Assembly: GCA_003241055.1 (NCBI GenBank)
Contig: QFOD01000027.1
Span: forward strand, 1-62,003
Length of the DNA stretch: 62,003 nt
DNA from: Roseateles depolymerans
GTDB lineage: Bacteria; Pseudomonadota; Gammaproteobacteria; Burkholderiales; Burkholderiaceae_C
Direction of reading: 5' to 3'
The translations under genes were made by a program, and so were the position numbers. Below the pieces are notes generated by a model, which searched no databases, was not told the DNA's origin, and worked only from the letters and a program-made list of their open reading frames with translations. Positions 1 to 8,537 of the stretch are shown one piece after another. Numbering within the stretch: the first letter of the stretch is position 1; each line of letters starts with the position of its first letter.

Positions 1-153
1 GTCCTGGTAGAGGTGGTCGATGCGGTCGGTGTTGAACGACGACGCCCGGCGCTTGATGCCGTGCACCTCGTAGCCCTTGCTCAGCAGCAGCTCGGCCAGA
101 TACGCACCGTCTTGGCCGGTCACGCCGGTGATCAGGGCAACTTTGGGGGACAT
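1..153 (-). CDS. gmd: GDP-mannose 4,6-dehydratase, N-terminal fragment (left copy)
   Basis: This is the first 51 codons of a GDP-mannose 4,6-dehydratase; the 3' part lies beyond the window edge. The enzyme converts GDP-mannose to GDP-4-keto-6-deoxymannose, a precursor of fucose, rhamnose and other deoxysugars. The translation begins MSPKVALITGVTGQDGAYLA, which contains the NAD(P)-binding glycine motif GVTGQDG, and continues with the family signature HGIKRRASSFNTDRIDHLYQD around residues 31-51. It follows epsI by 13 bases on the same strand and has no clear ribosome-binding site, so it is probably read as the last visible gene of the eps operon. Its first 99 window bases are identical, in inverted orientation, to the right end of the window, where a second gmd copy starts. 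Confidence 0.93.
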   Translation of the reverse strand, partial: MSPKVALITGVTGQDGAYLAELLLSKGYEVHGIKRRASSFNTDRIDHLYQD

Positions 154-166
154 GGTGGCCATCGCT

Positions 167-889
167 TCAGTGGGACATCGTCGGCATCAGATCGCTGCCG
201 ACAAACGGGGCGCGCGTGCCCAGAACAATCTGCCGCGCTGCTGGCGACATGCCCTGCAGCATGTCGGTGATGAACTCACGCTGATCCGCAAAGGCCTCGT
301 CGACCTCCTTGTTGATGGAGGAGACCCGAACCAGCATGCCGTCCGGGATGTAGCCACGAAGACCGTATTCCAGCGACACGAGCTTGTGCGCCCGACCAAA
401 GCTGGTGACACGATCACCGACGACCACCCAGTAGCTGATCGGCTCGATGCGCGATTGATTGGCGGCCACCAAACGGCTGATGGGCAGAGGGCGACCGGCA
501 AAGCTCATGTCGGCTCGCGACGTGGGCACACTGATGGGGATGCCCTGTGCCGGATAGCAAATCTCCGGGCGGTGCCAGTTCATGCCCTTGTGCTGATTCC
601 GGCCATAGGCCACCGACAACATGATGCGCTTGCCATCGGGCCGCACATAGGTGCGGGAGAGCGTTTCGCTGTAGGACTCGTCCAGCGCCTGCTGCAGGTC
701 CGGCGACGGTTGCAGCGGGATGATGCTGGGATCGATCTTCCATGCCCCGAACTGCGCCGGGAAGATGGCCGTCAGCTCGATGGCGGGCTTGGTATCGGCC
801 AGGAAGGTTCGCGGCCGCAAGGAGGTGCCAAGCACCGATCCGACACCCATCAGCAGCGCCAGTATGGCTGCGGTACGCCATGCAATCAC
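167..889 (-). CDS. epsI: exosortase B-associated protein EpsI
   Basis: A 240-residue EpsI-family protein. These proteins accompany exosortases in exopolysaccharide loci; their exact biochemical role is not settled. The sequence has an N-terminal hydrophobic segment (residues about 5-22) that should anchor it in the inner membrane with the rest periplasmic. The family's conserved core HRPEICYPAQG lies at residues 106-116, preceded by an AYGRNQHKGMN stretch. Its start overlaps the end of xrtB by four bases (ATGA), which implies translational coupling, and gmd follows 13 bases downstream. Length and position immediately after the exosortase match the epsH-epsI order of methanolan-type eps operons. 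Confidence 0.93.
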   Translation of the reverse strand: MIAWRTAAILALLMGVGSVLGTSLRPRTFLADTKPAIELTAIFPAQFGAWKIDPSIIPLQPSPDLQQALDESYSETLSRTYVRPDGKRIMLSVAYGRNQHKGMNWHRPEICYPAQGIPISVPTSRADMSFAGRPLPISRLVAANQSRIEPISYWVVVGDRVTSFGRAHKLVSLEYGLRGYIPDGMLVRVSSINKEVDEAFADQREFITDMLQGMSPAARQIVLGTRAPFVGSDLMPTMSH

Positions 890-1797
890 GAGCGAGCCTC
901 CCAGCGACGGAAGGCGATGTCCAGCACCTTGTCGACACTCAGAATCAGGACCAGCGCCACCAGGAACAGCACCATGCCGGCGAAGCCATGCATGAAGCCT
1001 TGTCCGGCGGCATCACCGAAGTGGTAGGTGACCAGCACCAGCACCATCACACGGACGATGTTCGCGATGAAGGAAATGGGAACGATGAGCACCGCCAGGG
1101 CCATGTTCCGGGCAAAGCCGACGTGGTTCACGATGTTCATGTACAGCAGGCCCAGGGCCTCCAGCGTGAACATGGAGTTCAAGCCAGCGCAGGCGTCCGC
1201 CACCAGCAATTGATACTGACCAACGCTCAGGATCACGCCCGAGCGAGCGACCGGATAGCCCAGGCTGTACAGCGCCTGGGAAGCCACGGCCGACACCGCG
1301 GCCTTCAAGGGCCCGGTCACCGCGCCGACGAGATCGGGCGGCAGCGGGATCATGAAGAGCATGAAGAAGAGCGGGAACTTGATGACGTTCAGTCCCCGGA
1401 AGCCCTTGAAGAAGATGACCAGCCCGGCTAGCACCAGCAACTGGGCCCCGGCCTCGGCAAAGCCTATGAACTGCGAGCGGCCGATCAGGTAGACCAGCCA
1501 CCCCAGCGCAAACACCACACCACCCCAGACGGGGCGCCCGACGTTCGAGCCAAGATTGATCAGCAGCTCGCGCCGCCGCCACAGCAGCCAGATCGAAACG
1601 GCCATGATGATGGGGCCGTGCCCTTGCTCATCACTGGCCCACACGGTGGTGGCCAGGCTGTAGTACGTCGGGCCGAACAGGGCCAGCCACCCCAGCACCA
1701 GCAACCCCAGCGGGGTCCGCGCCTCGGCCAGCAGGGTGGCCACCAAGTCTTGCCGCCCGGGATTTGTCATGCCGCGATCACCAACTTCTTCTGCCAC
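886..1797 (-). CDS. xrtB: exosortase B (EpsH family)
   Basis: A multi-pass inner-membrane cysteine transpeptidase-like enzyme thought to recognise and process PEP-CTERM sorting tails, analogous to archaeosortase and sortase. The translation shows about eight hydrophobic segments and the expected catalytic trio: Cys203 in DACAGLNSM, Arg249 in NIVRVM and His259 in TYHFGD. The longest reading starts with GTG at 1797; an ATG at 1770 (MTNPGRQDL) is an equally plausible start and gives 294 residues, a usual family length. It sits between epsG (84-base gap) and epsI (4-base overlap). Two candidate substrates with PEP-CTERM tails are encoded in the window, near 17.4 kb and 27.5 kb. Confidence 0.94.
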   Translation of the reverse strand: MAEEVGDRGMTNPGRQDLVATLLAEARTPLGLLVLGWLALFGPTYYSLATTVWASDEQGHGPIIMAVSIWLLWRRRELLINLGSNVGRPVWGGVVFALGWLVYLIGRSQFIGFAEAGAQLLVLAGLVIFFKGFRGLNVIKFPLFFMLFMIPLPPDLVGAVTGPLKAAVSAVASQALYSLGYPVARSGVILSVGQYQLLVADACAGLNSMFTLEALGLLYMNIVNHVGFARNMALAVLIVPISFIANIVRVMVLVLVTYHFGDAAGQGFMHGFAGMVLFLVALVLILSVDKVLDIAFRRWEARS

Positions 1798-1880
1798 TGT
1801 TGCTGCGAAGCACCGAATGCCTCGCCCTCGGTTTCTGGGCTGCTGCCATGTTCGCCGGGCGAGCGAACACGGTCAGCCGC

Positions 1881-2759
1881 TCACTGCTCGTTGAACACCG
1901 TCCCGAGCACCTGGGTGGAGCCACCCGACAAGGCCGTCGCGATCTCCTGCAAGGCCACCAGCGTGTTCTGGTTCTTCCTCGCGAGCAGCACGGCCGCACC
2001 GCAGCGGGAGGCTGCAACACAGGCATCAGCACCATGCGAAACCGCCGCGGTATCGACGACGACATGATCGAACTTCGCGACCAGCTCGCGCATCAGCAGG
2101 CCGAATGCCGCACGTTCGATGAGTTCGAGCGGATTGGGCGGCAACGAGCCGGCCGGCAGCACGAACAAACCGGGCACGCTCTCGACGGCCTGGATGACCT
2201 GGTTCTCCGCGCGACCGGACAGCAGGCTGGACAGGCCCGCGCTGTTGGGCACCTGAAACACCTCGTGCTGACGGGGGCTGCGCAGGTCGGCGTCGACCAG
2301 CAGCGTGCGGCCACCCAGCTGGGCGAGCGACACCGCCAGATTGGCCGCGAAGTAGGTCTTGCCGTCACCCGTGTCCGGGCTGACGATCGCGATGCCATGC
2401 CGGCCGGCGTCCGGCTTGTTCAGCCGCATCATCAGCTGGCTGCGCGCCGCCCGAATGGCTTCGGCACGTGCGGAGAAGGGCTCCAGCAGGGTCACGAGTT
2501 CGGCACTGATCTTGCCCGCGTTCTCGGAGGTCACGACCGGGTAGTGGAACTGCTGCGCGAGCGCGTTGAGCACGTCGTCGGGGCTGGCGAGCCCGAGCAG
2601 CACCGCCGCCTCGCCGAAGCGAACGCCGTGCTCACGCTGATAGCTCAGAACCTGCTCGACCTCTGCCGCATTCAGATTGCGGGCATCACGGATGAGGTCA
2701 CCGATGGAACGGTCGCGCACCTGGGTGCCTTGGAAATCACTGCTCGTCATGTCGTTCAA
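1881..2759 (-). CDS. epsG: EpsG, chain-length determinant tyrosine kinase-like ATPase
   Basis: A 292-residue BY-kinase-like P-loop ATPase of the EpsG type, the cytoplasmic partner of the EpsF co-polymerase in controlling polymer length. Residues about 20-95 resemble the MshEN/GspE N-terminal domain (LLGLASPDDVLNALAQQF). The ATPase domain carries Walker A SPDTGDGKT (127-135), Walker A' LLVDADLR (153-160) and Walker B VVVDT (233-237). The C terminus ends in VLGTVFNEQ without the tyrosine cluster that BY-kinases autophosphorylate, so regulation may differ from Wzc. The start overlaps epsF by four bases, consistent with coupled synthesis of the two partners. Confidence 0.92.
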   Translation of the reverse strand: MNDMTSSDFQGTQVRDRSIGDLIRDARNLNAAEVEQVLSYQREHGVRFGEAAVLLGLASPDDVLNALAQQFHYPVVTSENAGKISAELVTLLEPFSARAEAIRAARSQLMMRLNKPDAGRHGIAIVSPDTGDGKTYFAANLAVSLAQLGGRTLLVDADLRSPRQHEVFQVPNSAGLSSLLSGRAENQVIQAVESVPGLFVLPAGSLPPNPLELIERAAFGLLMRELVAKFDHVVVDTAAVSHGADACVAASRCGAAVLLARKNQNTLVALQEIATALSGGSTQVLGTVFNEQ

Positions 2760-4192
2760 TTCCCTTTGCCCGCAGCCAGCGTTTGCCCCAGCAGACGCTG
2801 TTGCGCACCCGTCTTGGCCATGCCGCCAAAGAGGCGACGACGCTTCTTCGTGGACGGCAGCAAGCCGATGATCGGCGCCGGCACCGCCAGCAGCAGGTCT
2901 TCGACGCTGCGCACGCGACGATCGGCCATTTCGCGACCGATCACCACAGCCAACGCGATCAGGCCGCCCAGGAACATGGCAACAAAGGTGTTCAGGAAGA
3001 CACGCGGCGAAGACGGCTGGATAGGCGCCAGTGCCTGCGACAGCACGAACATATTGCTTTGCGTGGCCAGGCTCTCCATCGTCGACTGGTTCAGGCGCTG
3101 CATGATCAGGTCGTAGGTGCGCTGTGCGCTCTCGACGTCACGCAGCAACACGGCGCCGTCATCACGCACGGCCTTCATCTGCAGCACCTTGTTGCGCTGA
3201 GCCTCCAGCTGAGCCTTGATCTCACCCGCGCGTTGCTGGTTGATGTTGTTCGAGATGCCCAGCGAGCTGGCGACCTTGGCGGTTTCCGTCTCGATGCGCG
3301 TCCGCAACTCGGTCAGATTGGCGCGTGTCTCGACCACTTGGGGGTTCTTGTCACCCAGGCGTGAACTCATTTCCTGAAGCTTGGCTTCGAGGCGCGCCTG
3401 ATCTGCCTTCAGCCCGGCGATCAGCGGATTGCCCAGCACTTCCTGCATGCGGTCGACGCCGGCACCGCGCGCTGCGGCCTGACGGCTCACCGAATCGGAT
3501 GCCAGCGATTGCAGCGCCACATACTGCGACGACAGTTCGTTCAGGCGCGCGTTCTCCACGTCCAGGCGTTCGTCCGTGGCGATGATGCCCTTGTCCTTCT
3601 GGAATTCGGACAGACGGGACTGGGCCTTCTCGAGCGCCTCCCTGGCCTCCTTGGCGCGCTGATCGAAGAAGGACGAATACTGGCGGGCCGGATCGACCTT
3701 CAGTTCCAGGTTGGTATCGAGATAGGCCTGCACGAAGGCATTGGCCAGCGCCGCTGCAAAGCGCGGATCGGCCGCCTTGAACGACACGTTGATCACGCTG
3801 GATTCCCGGGACGGCTTGACGTCCAGGTTGCGCTGCAGCAGATCACCCAGCCACTGCTCCATCGGCACCTCGCTGCGCGTGGCCTCGCGCCATTGGGTGC
3901 GCAGCTGCTCGTTCTCTGCCAGCTTCAGGTTGCGCACCACACGCATCGCGACCCGATCGCTCTGGATCACGTCGATCTGCGTCGCCACGAGGCTGGGGTT
4001 GAAACCACCGCTGTAGAGCGCCGCCGACAGCGGATCGGGCTTGCCCAGATCAACCATGACGGTCGAGGTCGCCGTGTAGCTCTTGGGCAGGAGCAGGCTG
4101 ACGATCAGGACGACGAGCACGATAGGCAGGAATACTGCCAGCGCCAGCTTGTAGCGAGCCCGCAGGATCGCAAGGAATTGAACGAAGGTCAT
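2756..4192 (-). CDS. epsF: EpsF, polysaccharide chain-length determinant (Wzz family)
   Basis: A 478-residue polysaccharide co-polymerase of the inner membrane. It has one transmembrane helix near residues 15-37, a large periplasmic region that includes a long coiled-coil stretch (about 165-320, rich in Glu, Lys, Arg, Gln and Ala), and a second helix near 400-420, followed by a cytoplasmic tail. This is the normal Wzz/Wzc architecture; the kinase part is encoded separately as EpsG, with which the gene overlaps by four bases. EpsE lies 16 bases upstream. The N-terminal residues MTFVQFLAILRARYK match the EpsF subfamily style. Confidence 0.93.
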   Translation of the reverse strand: MTFVQFLAILRARYKLALAVFLPIVLVVLIVSLLLPKSYTATSTVMVDLGKPDPLSAALYSGGFNPSLVATQIDVIQSDRVAMRVVRNLKLAENEQLRTQWREATRSEVPMEQWLGDLLQRNLDVKPSRESSVINVSFKAADPRFAAALANAFVQAYLDTNLELKVDPARQYSSFFDQRAKEAREALEKAQSRLSEFQKDKGIIATDERLDVENARLNELSSQYVALQSLASDSVSRQAAARGAGVDRMQEVLGNPLIAGLKADQARLEAKLQEMSSRLGDKNPQVVETRANLTELRTRIETETAKVASSLGISNNINQQRAGEIKAQLEAQRNKVLQMKAVRDDGAVLLRDVESAQRTYDLIMQRLNQSTMESLATQSNMFVLSQALAPIQPSSPRVFLNTFVAMFLGGLIALAVVIGREMADRRVRSVEDLLLAVPAPIIGLLPSTKKRRRLFGGMAKTGAQQRLLGQTLAAGKGN

Positions 4193-4208
4193 CGATGGGC
4201 CTCGGGGT

Positions 4209-5033
4209 TCAGAAGATGCTTTCGCGGACGAAGATCACATCGCCGTCCTTCAAGGCGTCGTCCATGGCCGGCTGCTGCACCTGCACGCTGCCGTCAGCCG
4301 CCTTGCGGTGCACGCGAATGCCTCGCTCCGTGCCGCGCTGCGTGAGACCGCCGCCCGATGCCAGGGCCTGCATCAGCGTCATGCCGCGCTCCAGGCGCAT
4401 CGGACCGGGGCGCTGCACTTCGCCGTAGATGTAGACCAGCGGCGCGCGGTCCACCCACAGCACATCGCCGTTCTGCACCAGCACGTCGTTGGCGGTGCTG
4501 TTGGCCGAGAACAGGCTGGGCAGGTCGACTTCCAGACGGTAGGCCTTGCCGCCGCGCAGCCCGGTCAGCACCACCAGATCGGCCCCATTGGGCGCCACAC
4601 CGCCGGCGGTGGCCAGCAGGTCGGTCAGGCGCATGTCCGTGGTCTCGATCGGGTAGCGGCCCGGGCGGTTGACCTGGCCCAGCACGCTGGCCTGGTTGCC
4701 GCGGATCTGCAGCAGCACGATGGTGACCTGCGGCTGCTTGACGAAATTGCCATTGCGCAGACCGTCGGCAATCAGCTGCTCGGCGGCCGACACGCTGAGC
4801 CCCCCGATGCGCACGTTGCCGATCAGCGGGAAGCTGATCACGCCCGTTTCGGCCACGCGGGTTTCCAGCGTCAGGTCAGGGTTCTGGTAGACCAGCACCC
4901 GCACCGCGTCGCCGGCACCGAGCCGGTACTCCGACGGCGCATTGGCCGCTGGTGCGGCGGTCTGGGCATGGGCATGAGCCCCACCCAGCGCCAGGGCGAG
5001 GGTCACGAGAAGCAGACGGTACAGACGGATCAT
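4209..5033 (-). CDS. epsE: EpsE, outer-membrane polysaccharide export protein (Wza-like)
   Basis: A 274-residue polysaccharide export protein. A signal peptide spans about residues 1-23 (MIRLYRLLLVTLALALGGAH). The poly-export domain starts at YRLGAGDAVRVLVYQNPDL, and an SLBB repeat follows with GQVNRPGRYPI and further on YGEVQRPGPMRLE. There is no lipobox cysteine, unlike classical Wza, so it is probably secreted rather than lipidated. It would form the periplasmic/outer-membrane part of the export channel with EpsF as the inner-membrane partner. Its start overlaps the stop of epsD by four bases. Confidence 0.93.
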   Translation of the reverse strand: MIRLYRLLLVTLALALGGAHAHAQTAAPAANAPSEYRLGAGDAVRVLVYQNPDLTLETRVAETGVISFPLIGNVRIGGLSVSAAEQLIADGLRNGNFVKQPQVTIVLLQIRGNQASVLGQVNRPGRYPIETTDMRLTDLLATAGGVAPNGADLVVLTGLRGGKAYRLEVDLPSLFSANSTANDVLVQNGDVLWVDRAPLVYIYGEVQRPGPMRLERGMTLMQALASGGGLTQRGTERGIRVHRKAADGSVQVQQPAMDDALKDGDVIFVRESIF

Positions 5034-5998
5034 TTCAAGCCCATGCCTTTGGAGATGGAATTCGCATCGAGCGCGCCGCTGGCGGCAGCCTCGGGCTCGG
5101 AAGCAGCCGGCGGCACGATGGGCGCGCTGGCAGCAGCCGGCGCGCTGGCGGCGGCCTCGGCAAACTTGCCGACGTATTCGATCTTGGAGCTGTCGCGCAG
5201 CGCCTTGATGTCCTTCTGCAGGGCCTCGCCCTTGCGCTGATTCAGCAGGAAGGCCTCGATGTAGGGCTTGGCGCGAGCCTCGTCGATGGGCTGGCTGCGC
5301 GAACCGGCCAGGAAGACCACCGCCAGGCCGTTGGCCGTGCGGCTGACGACCGAGTCGCCGTCCTTCATCTTCGAGATCGCATCCAGGCCGGCCAGCGGCA
5401 GTTGCTCGGCTGCACGCACAGCCTGGTTGCCTGCGAAGCGGTAGTCGTTGGCCTTCAGGAATTCGAGGAACTCGGGCAGCGACTTGGACGCCGCCAGCTT
5501 GGCCCGCACGGCTTCGATCTGATCGGGCTTGGCCTCGATGTTGACCTCCTGCAGGCTGTAGATGCGGCGCTCCTTGAACAGCGCCGGCTTCTCGGCGTAG
5601 TACTTCGCGATGTCTTCGGCCGACGGCTTGGCCACGCCCTCGCCGACGCGCTCGGCGTAAGCCCGCGCAATGATCTCGCGCTTGGCGGCCTCGACCTGCT
5701 GAACGACGCGCGGGTCGCGGTCGAGCTTGAGTTCCTGGGCCTTCTGGACGGCCAGTTCCTGGTCGATCAGGCGCTCCAGCACCTGGCGGCTCGCGGCTTC
5801 GGCCTGCTCGGGCTTCAGGCCCTGCTGGCGCTGCAGCACGAAGTTGATCTGGTGAACGGTGATCTCTTCCTTGTTCACCTTGGCCGCGGTCTGCGAGGCC
5901 TTGTCACCCTTGTCGCCACCGCAAGCGGCAAGCAGCACGGCGGAAGCGAGCGCCACTGCGAGCAGCGGGACGCGGTTCTTGATCATTCGCATGGCCAT
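5030..5998 (-). CDS. epsD: EpsD family peptidyl-prolyl isomerase lipoprotein
   Basis: A SurA/parvulin-like peptidyl-prolyl isomerase of the EpsD family, first gene of the eps operon. The N terminus has a lipoprotein signal with lipobox LLAAC followed by GGDKGDK. The body is a helical chaperone domain (VNKEEITVHQINFVLQRQQG) followed by a parvulin-like segment. The C terminus is Ala/Pro/Ser rich (ASAPAAASAPIVPPAASEPE), like a flexible tail. I chose the ATG at 5998 because an AAGGA lies about 10 bases upstream and it leaves a normal 26-residue signal; an ATG at 6022 in the same frame extends it by 8 residues, and one at 5986 shortens it by 4. It probably folds or stabilises outer-membrane parts of the export system. 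Confidence 0.88.
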   Translation of the reverse strand: MAMRMIKNRVPLLAVALASAVLLAACGGDKGDKASQTAAKVNKEEITVHQINFVLQRQQGLKPEQAEAASRQVLERLIDQELAVQKAQELKLDRDPRVVQQVEAAKREIIARAYAERVGEGVAKPSAEDIAKYYAEKPALFKERRIYSLQEVNIEAKPDQIEAVRAKLAASKSLPEFLEFLKANDYRFAGNQAVRAAEQLPLAGLDAISKMKDGDSVVSRTANGLAVVFLAGSRSQPIDEARAKPYIEAFLLNQRKGEALQKDIKALRDSSKIEYVGKFAEAAASAPAAASAPIVPPAASEPEAAASGALDANSISKGMGLK

Positions 5999-6118
5999 CG
6001 GTCGGGAATCCTTGTCGTGCATTGAACGGAGCGCCTCGCCCCTGAAGAAAGCAGCAATCGAGTTTAGCGGCGCGATATGTCGCTTCTGTACTCGATCGCC
6101 TCGTTCAGGGGGCGGGGC

Positions 6119-6140
6119 AACCCGGAGTTAGAGCCGGGTT
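6119..6140. promoter_or_regulatory. hairpin in the epsD leader
   Basis: A perfect seven-base inverted repeat, AACCCGG and CCGGGTT, flanks an eight-base loop. It lies in the 216-base gap between ubiE and epsD, about 120 bases before the epsD start. It has no U-tract on the minus strand, so it is more likely a leader structure of the eps transcript than a terminator. I see no convincing sigma-70 or sigma-54 promoter for the eps operon in this gap. Confidence 0.35.
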
Positions 6141-6185
6141 TGCAGACAAGTTCCCGACACCCCCACAGACGAGGGGGCGGGTGAT

Positions 6186-6208
6186 CCCGGAGGCTCCCGC
6201 CTCCCGGG
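6186..6208 (-). terminator. hairpin downstream of ubiE
   Basis: Read on the minus strand, seven bases after the ubiE stop, CCCGGGAGGC and GCCTCCGGG pair around a GGGA loop with one bulged G. It would separate the ubiE transcript from the eps operon. No U-tract follows, so termination strength is uncertain. Confidence 0.4.
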
Positions 6209-6214
6209 GTCAGG

Positions 6215-6946
6215 TCAACACTTGATGCCGGCGTGCAGGGCCACGATGCCCGCACTCAGGTTGTGCACGTCCACGTGCCCGAAGCCGGCCGTCTTCATCA
6301 TGGCCTTGAGGGTGGCCTGGTCCGGATGCATGCGGATGGACTCGGCCAGGTAGCGGTAGCTCTCGGCATCGCCGGCGATCATCTGGCCCAGCTTGGGCAG
6401 GATGTTGAACGAGTACCAGTCGTAGGGCTTGCGCAGCGGCTCGGCGACGCGCGAGAACTCCAGCACCAGCAGGCGGCCGCCGGGCTTGAGCACCCGGCAC
6501 ATCTCGGCCAGCGCCTTGTCCTTGTGGGTCATGTTGCGCAGGCCGAAGGCCACGCTGACGAGGTCGAAGCTCTCGTCCTTGAACGGCAGGGCCTCGGCGT
6601 CGGCCAGGCTGGTGGGCAGCAGCAGGCCCTCATTGGTCAGGCGGTCGCGCCCCTGGCGCAGCATGGCCTCGTTGATGTCCGTGTGCACGACGACACCGCT
6701 CTCGCCCACCTTGCGCGCGAACGCCCTGGACAGGTCGCCCGTGCCGCCGGCAATGTCCAGCACCCGCTGGCCGGGCCGCAGATTGGCCACCTGCACCGTG
6801 TAGGCCTTCCAGGCGCGGTGCAGGCCCATGGACATGAGGTCGTTCATCACGTCGTAGTTGGACGCGACGGAGTCGAACACGCCGCGAACCTTGCTGGCCT
6901 TCTCGCGCTCGTCGACCTGCTGGAAGCCGAAATGGGTCTGGGTCAT
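6215..6946 (-). CDS. ubiE: ubiquinone/menaquinone C-methyltransferase UbiE
   Basis: A 243-residue SAM-dependent methyltransferase that adds the C-methyl group to the benzoquinol ring in ubiquinone synthesis. The SAM-binding motif is RVLDIAGGTGD (61-71), with DLVSVAFGLRNM and GGRLLVLEFS further on, all typical of UbiE. The N terminus THFGFQQVDEREKASKVRGV is the normal family start. The DUF971 gene lies five bases upstream, a frequent pairing in Burkholderiales. The Tim44-like and ubiB genes often found downstream are absent; the eps operon is there instead. Confidence 0.97.
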   Translation of the reverse strand: MTQTHFGFQQVDEREKASKVRGVFDSVASNYDVMNDLMSMGLHRAWKAYTVQVANLRPGQRVLDIAGGTGDLSRAFARKVGESGVVVHTDINEAMLRQGRDRLTNEGLLLPTSLADAEALPFKDESFDLVSVAFGLRNMTHKDKALAEMCRVLKPGGRLLVLEFSRVAEPLRKPYDWYSFNILPKLGQMIAGDAESYRYLAESIRMHPDQATLKAMMKTAGFGHVDVHNLSAGIVALHAGIKC

Positions 6947-6951
6947 GGTGT

Positions 6952-7344
6952 TCAGTGGTGAGAGCAGGAGGAGCCGGCCTTCAGGGGCATGGGGTCGTCA
7001 CGGCCCTTGCCGGCGGCCACCAGCCGGGCTTCGTAGTCGGCCCAGAGCTCGGCCTGGTCGCGCCCGAGGCGGTAGAGGTAATCCCAGGCGAACAGGCCGC
7101 TGTCGTGCCCGTCCGAGAACACCGGCTTGACCGCGTAATAGCCCACGGGCTCCAGGTCGGTGACCAGCACGTCGCGCTTGCCGGTCTGCAGCACCTCCTG
7201 GCCCGGGCCGTGGCCCATGACCTCGGCGGACGGGCTGTAGACCCGCATCAGCTCGAAGGGGATGCGAAAGCGCGCGCCATCGTCAAAGGCGATTTCGAGC
7301 GCGCGGGACTGCTGGTGAACGGTGATCTCGGTAGGGCGAGGCAT
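6952..7344 (-). CDS. DUF971 / GBBH-like N-terminal domain protein
   Basis: A 130-residue protein of the DUF971 family, related to the N-terminal zinc-binding domain of gamma-butyrobetaine hydroxylase. Members occur near quinone and iron-sulfur genes, and the function is not established. The start is MPRPTEITVHQQSRALEI; a longer in-frame reading upstream lacks family similarity. Characteristic stretches are FRIPFELMRVYSPSAEV and YAVKPVFSDGHDSGLFAWDY, and the tail is SSCSHH. A TACACT hexamer sits only six bases before the ATG, so the transcript may be leaderless. It is followed by ubiE after five bases. Confidence 0.88.
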   Translation of the reverse strand: MPRPTEITVHQQSRALEIAFDDGARFRIPFELMRVYSPSAEVMGHGPGQEVLQTGKRDVLVTDLEPVGYYAVKPVFSDGHDSGLFAWDYLYRLGRDQAELWADYEARLVAAGKGRDDPMPLKAGSSCSHH

Positions 7345-7379
7345 GGCTTCAGTGTAGGCGGCCGCACGGCCAACAAGGT

Positions 7380-8426
7380 TCAGAACAACTGGTAGGCCGG
7401 CAGCTGGCCATCTCGCGGGCGCACCTGCGTGAAGCGGGCCGCCAGCCGGGATTGCACGCTGACCGGCAGCGGCGCGAAGCCGCTGCCCCGGGTGAGTTCG
7501 TCGCCATGCATGAAGCACCAGTAGAGGAATTTCAGCGTGGCGCCGGCCTGCATTGCCCCCGCTGGCTCGGCATCCACCAGCACGAAGCTGGTGAGCGTGA
7601 TGGGCCAGGCTTCGGCACCCGGGCGGTCCAGCAGCGTGGCCTGGTCGTCGCCCTGGCGGTGCATGTCGCTGTCCAGGATGGCGGCGCGGAAGCCCGCTTC
7701 GCTGGGGGCCACGAAACGGCCCGCCCGATTGCGCAGCTTCACAGCCGCGAGGCGGTCGCGCAGCACGCGGTCGTAGGACACATAGGCAATGGCCCCCGGC
7801 GTGGCACGCAGCAGGCGGACCATGCCATCGTTGCCCTCGGCTCGCAGCACCTCGCCGGGCCAGGCCGGTGCCTGCCCTGCCGCCACCTCGGCCTTGAAGC
7901 GCGCCGAAGCGCCGGCCAGGTAACGGCTGAAGCCGTCGCTGGTGCCCGAACGCTCAGCCCGCACCACGCGCCGGATGGCCAGGGCCGGCAGCGCCACGCC
8001 GGGGTTCAGTGCGGCGATGCGGCCATCGTTCCAGCGCACGACCCGGCCCAGAAAGATGTCGGCCAGCAGTTCGCCGTCCAGCAGCAGGGGTGCGGCCAGC
8101 CCAGGCAGCTGCACCACCGGCACCACGCCACCCACCAGCATGGGGATCTGCACCAGCTTGCGCCGCGCCAGTTCGGCAGCCGGCAAGGGTGCGTCGGTGC
8201 CGCCGAAATCCACCTGCCTGTCGCTGATCTGCCGGATGCCATCCCCCGAGCCTGTGCCCGTGTAGCCCACCTGCCCGCCCCCGGCCTTGGCAAAGGCCTG
8301 GGCCCAACTGCCATAGACCTGGGCCGGGAAGGTGGCGCCCGTGCCCAGCACCGGCGCAGCAGCAGCCATCGCCGCCCCGCACAGGCAGCTCAGCAGAACG
8401 GAAAGAAGGCGCGCAATCGAGGGCAT
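7380..8426 (-). CDS. PstS-like phosphate-binding periplasmic protein
   Basis: A 348-residue substrate-binding protein of the PstS family. A signal peptide covers about residues 1-23 (ending AMAAAAP). Binding-site signatures are GTGATFPAQVYGSW, YTGTGSGDGIRQ, FGGTDAPL and RAERSGTSDGFSRYL, which correspond to the phosphate-contacting loops of PstS. No pstC, pstA or pstB gene is next to it, so it is an orphan binding protein and could serve a distant ABC transporter or act as a phosphate sensor or scavenger. It is divergent from the M13 peptidase across a 111-base gap. Ligand specificity is inferred, not proven. Confidence 0.85.
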   Translation of the reverse strand: MPSIARLLSVLLSCLCGAAMAAAAPVLGTGATFPAQVYGSWAQAFAKAGGGQVGYTGTGSGDGIRQISDRQVDFGGTDAPLPAAELARRKLVQIPMLVGGVVPVVQLPGLAAPLLLDGELLADIFLGRVVRWNDGRIAALNPGVALPALAIRRVVRAERSGTSDGFSRYLAGASARFKAEVAAGQAPAWPGEVLRAEGNDGMVRLLRATPGAIAYVSYDRVLRDRLAAVKLRNRAGRFVAPSEAGFRAAILDSDMHRQGDDQATLLDRPGAEAWPITLTSFVLVDAEPAGAMQAGATLKFLYWCFMHGDELTRGSGFAPLPVSVQSRLAARFTQVRPRDGQLPAYQLF

Positions 8427-8537
8427 GGGGCTGCCGGGAAATTCAGTGAAAACCCGTAATCATGCCCTGTGTCTTCCAGCCCGACGGCGGGGACGGGCTC
8501 TAATTTCGGCTTTTCGTCCGCGCCTCGCGCCCCCGCC

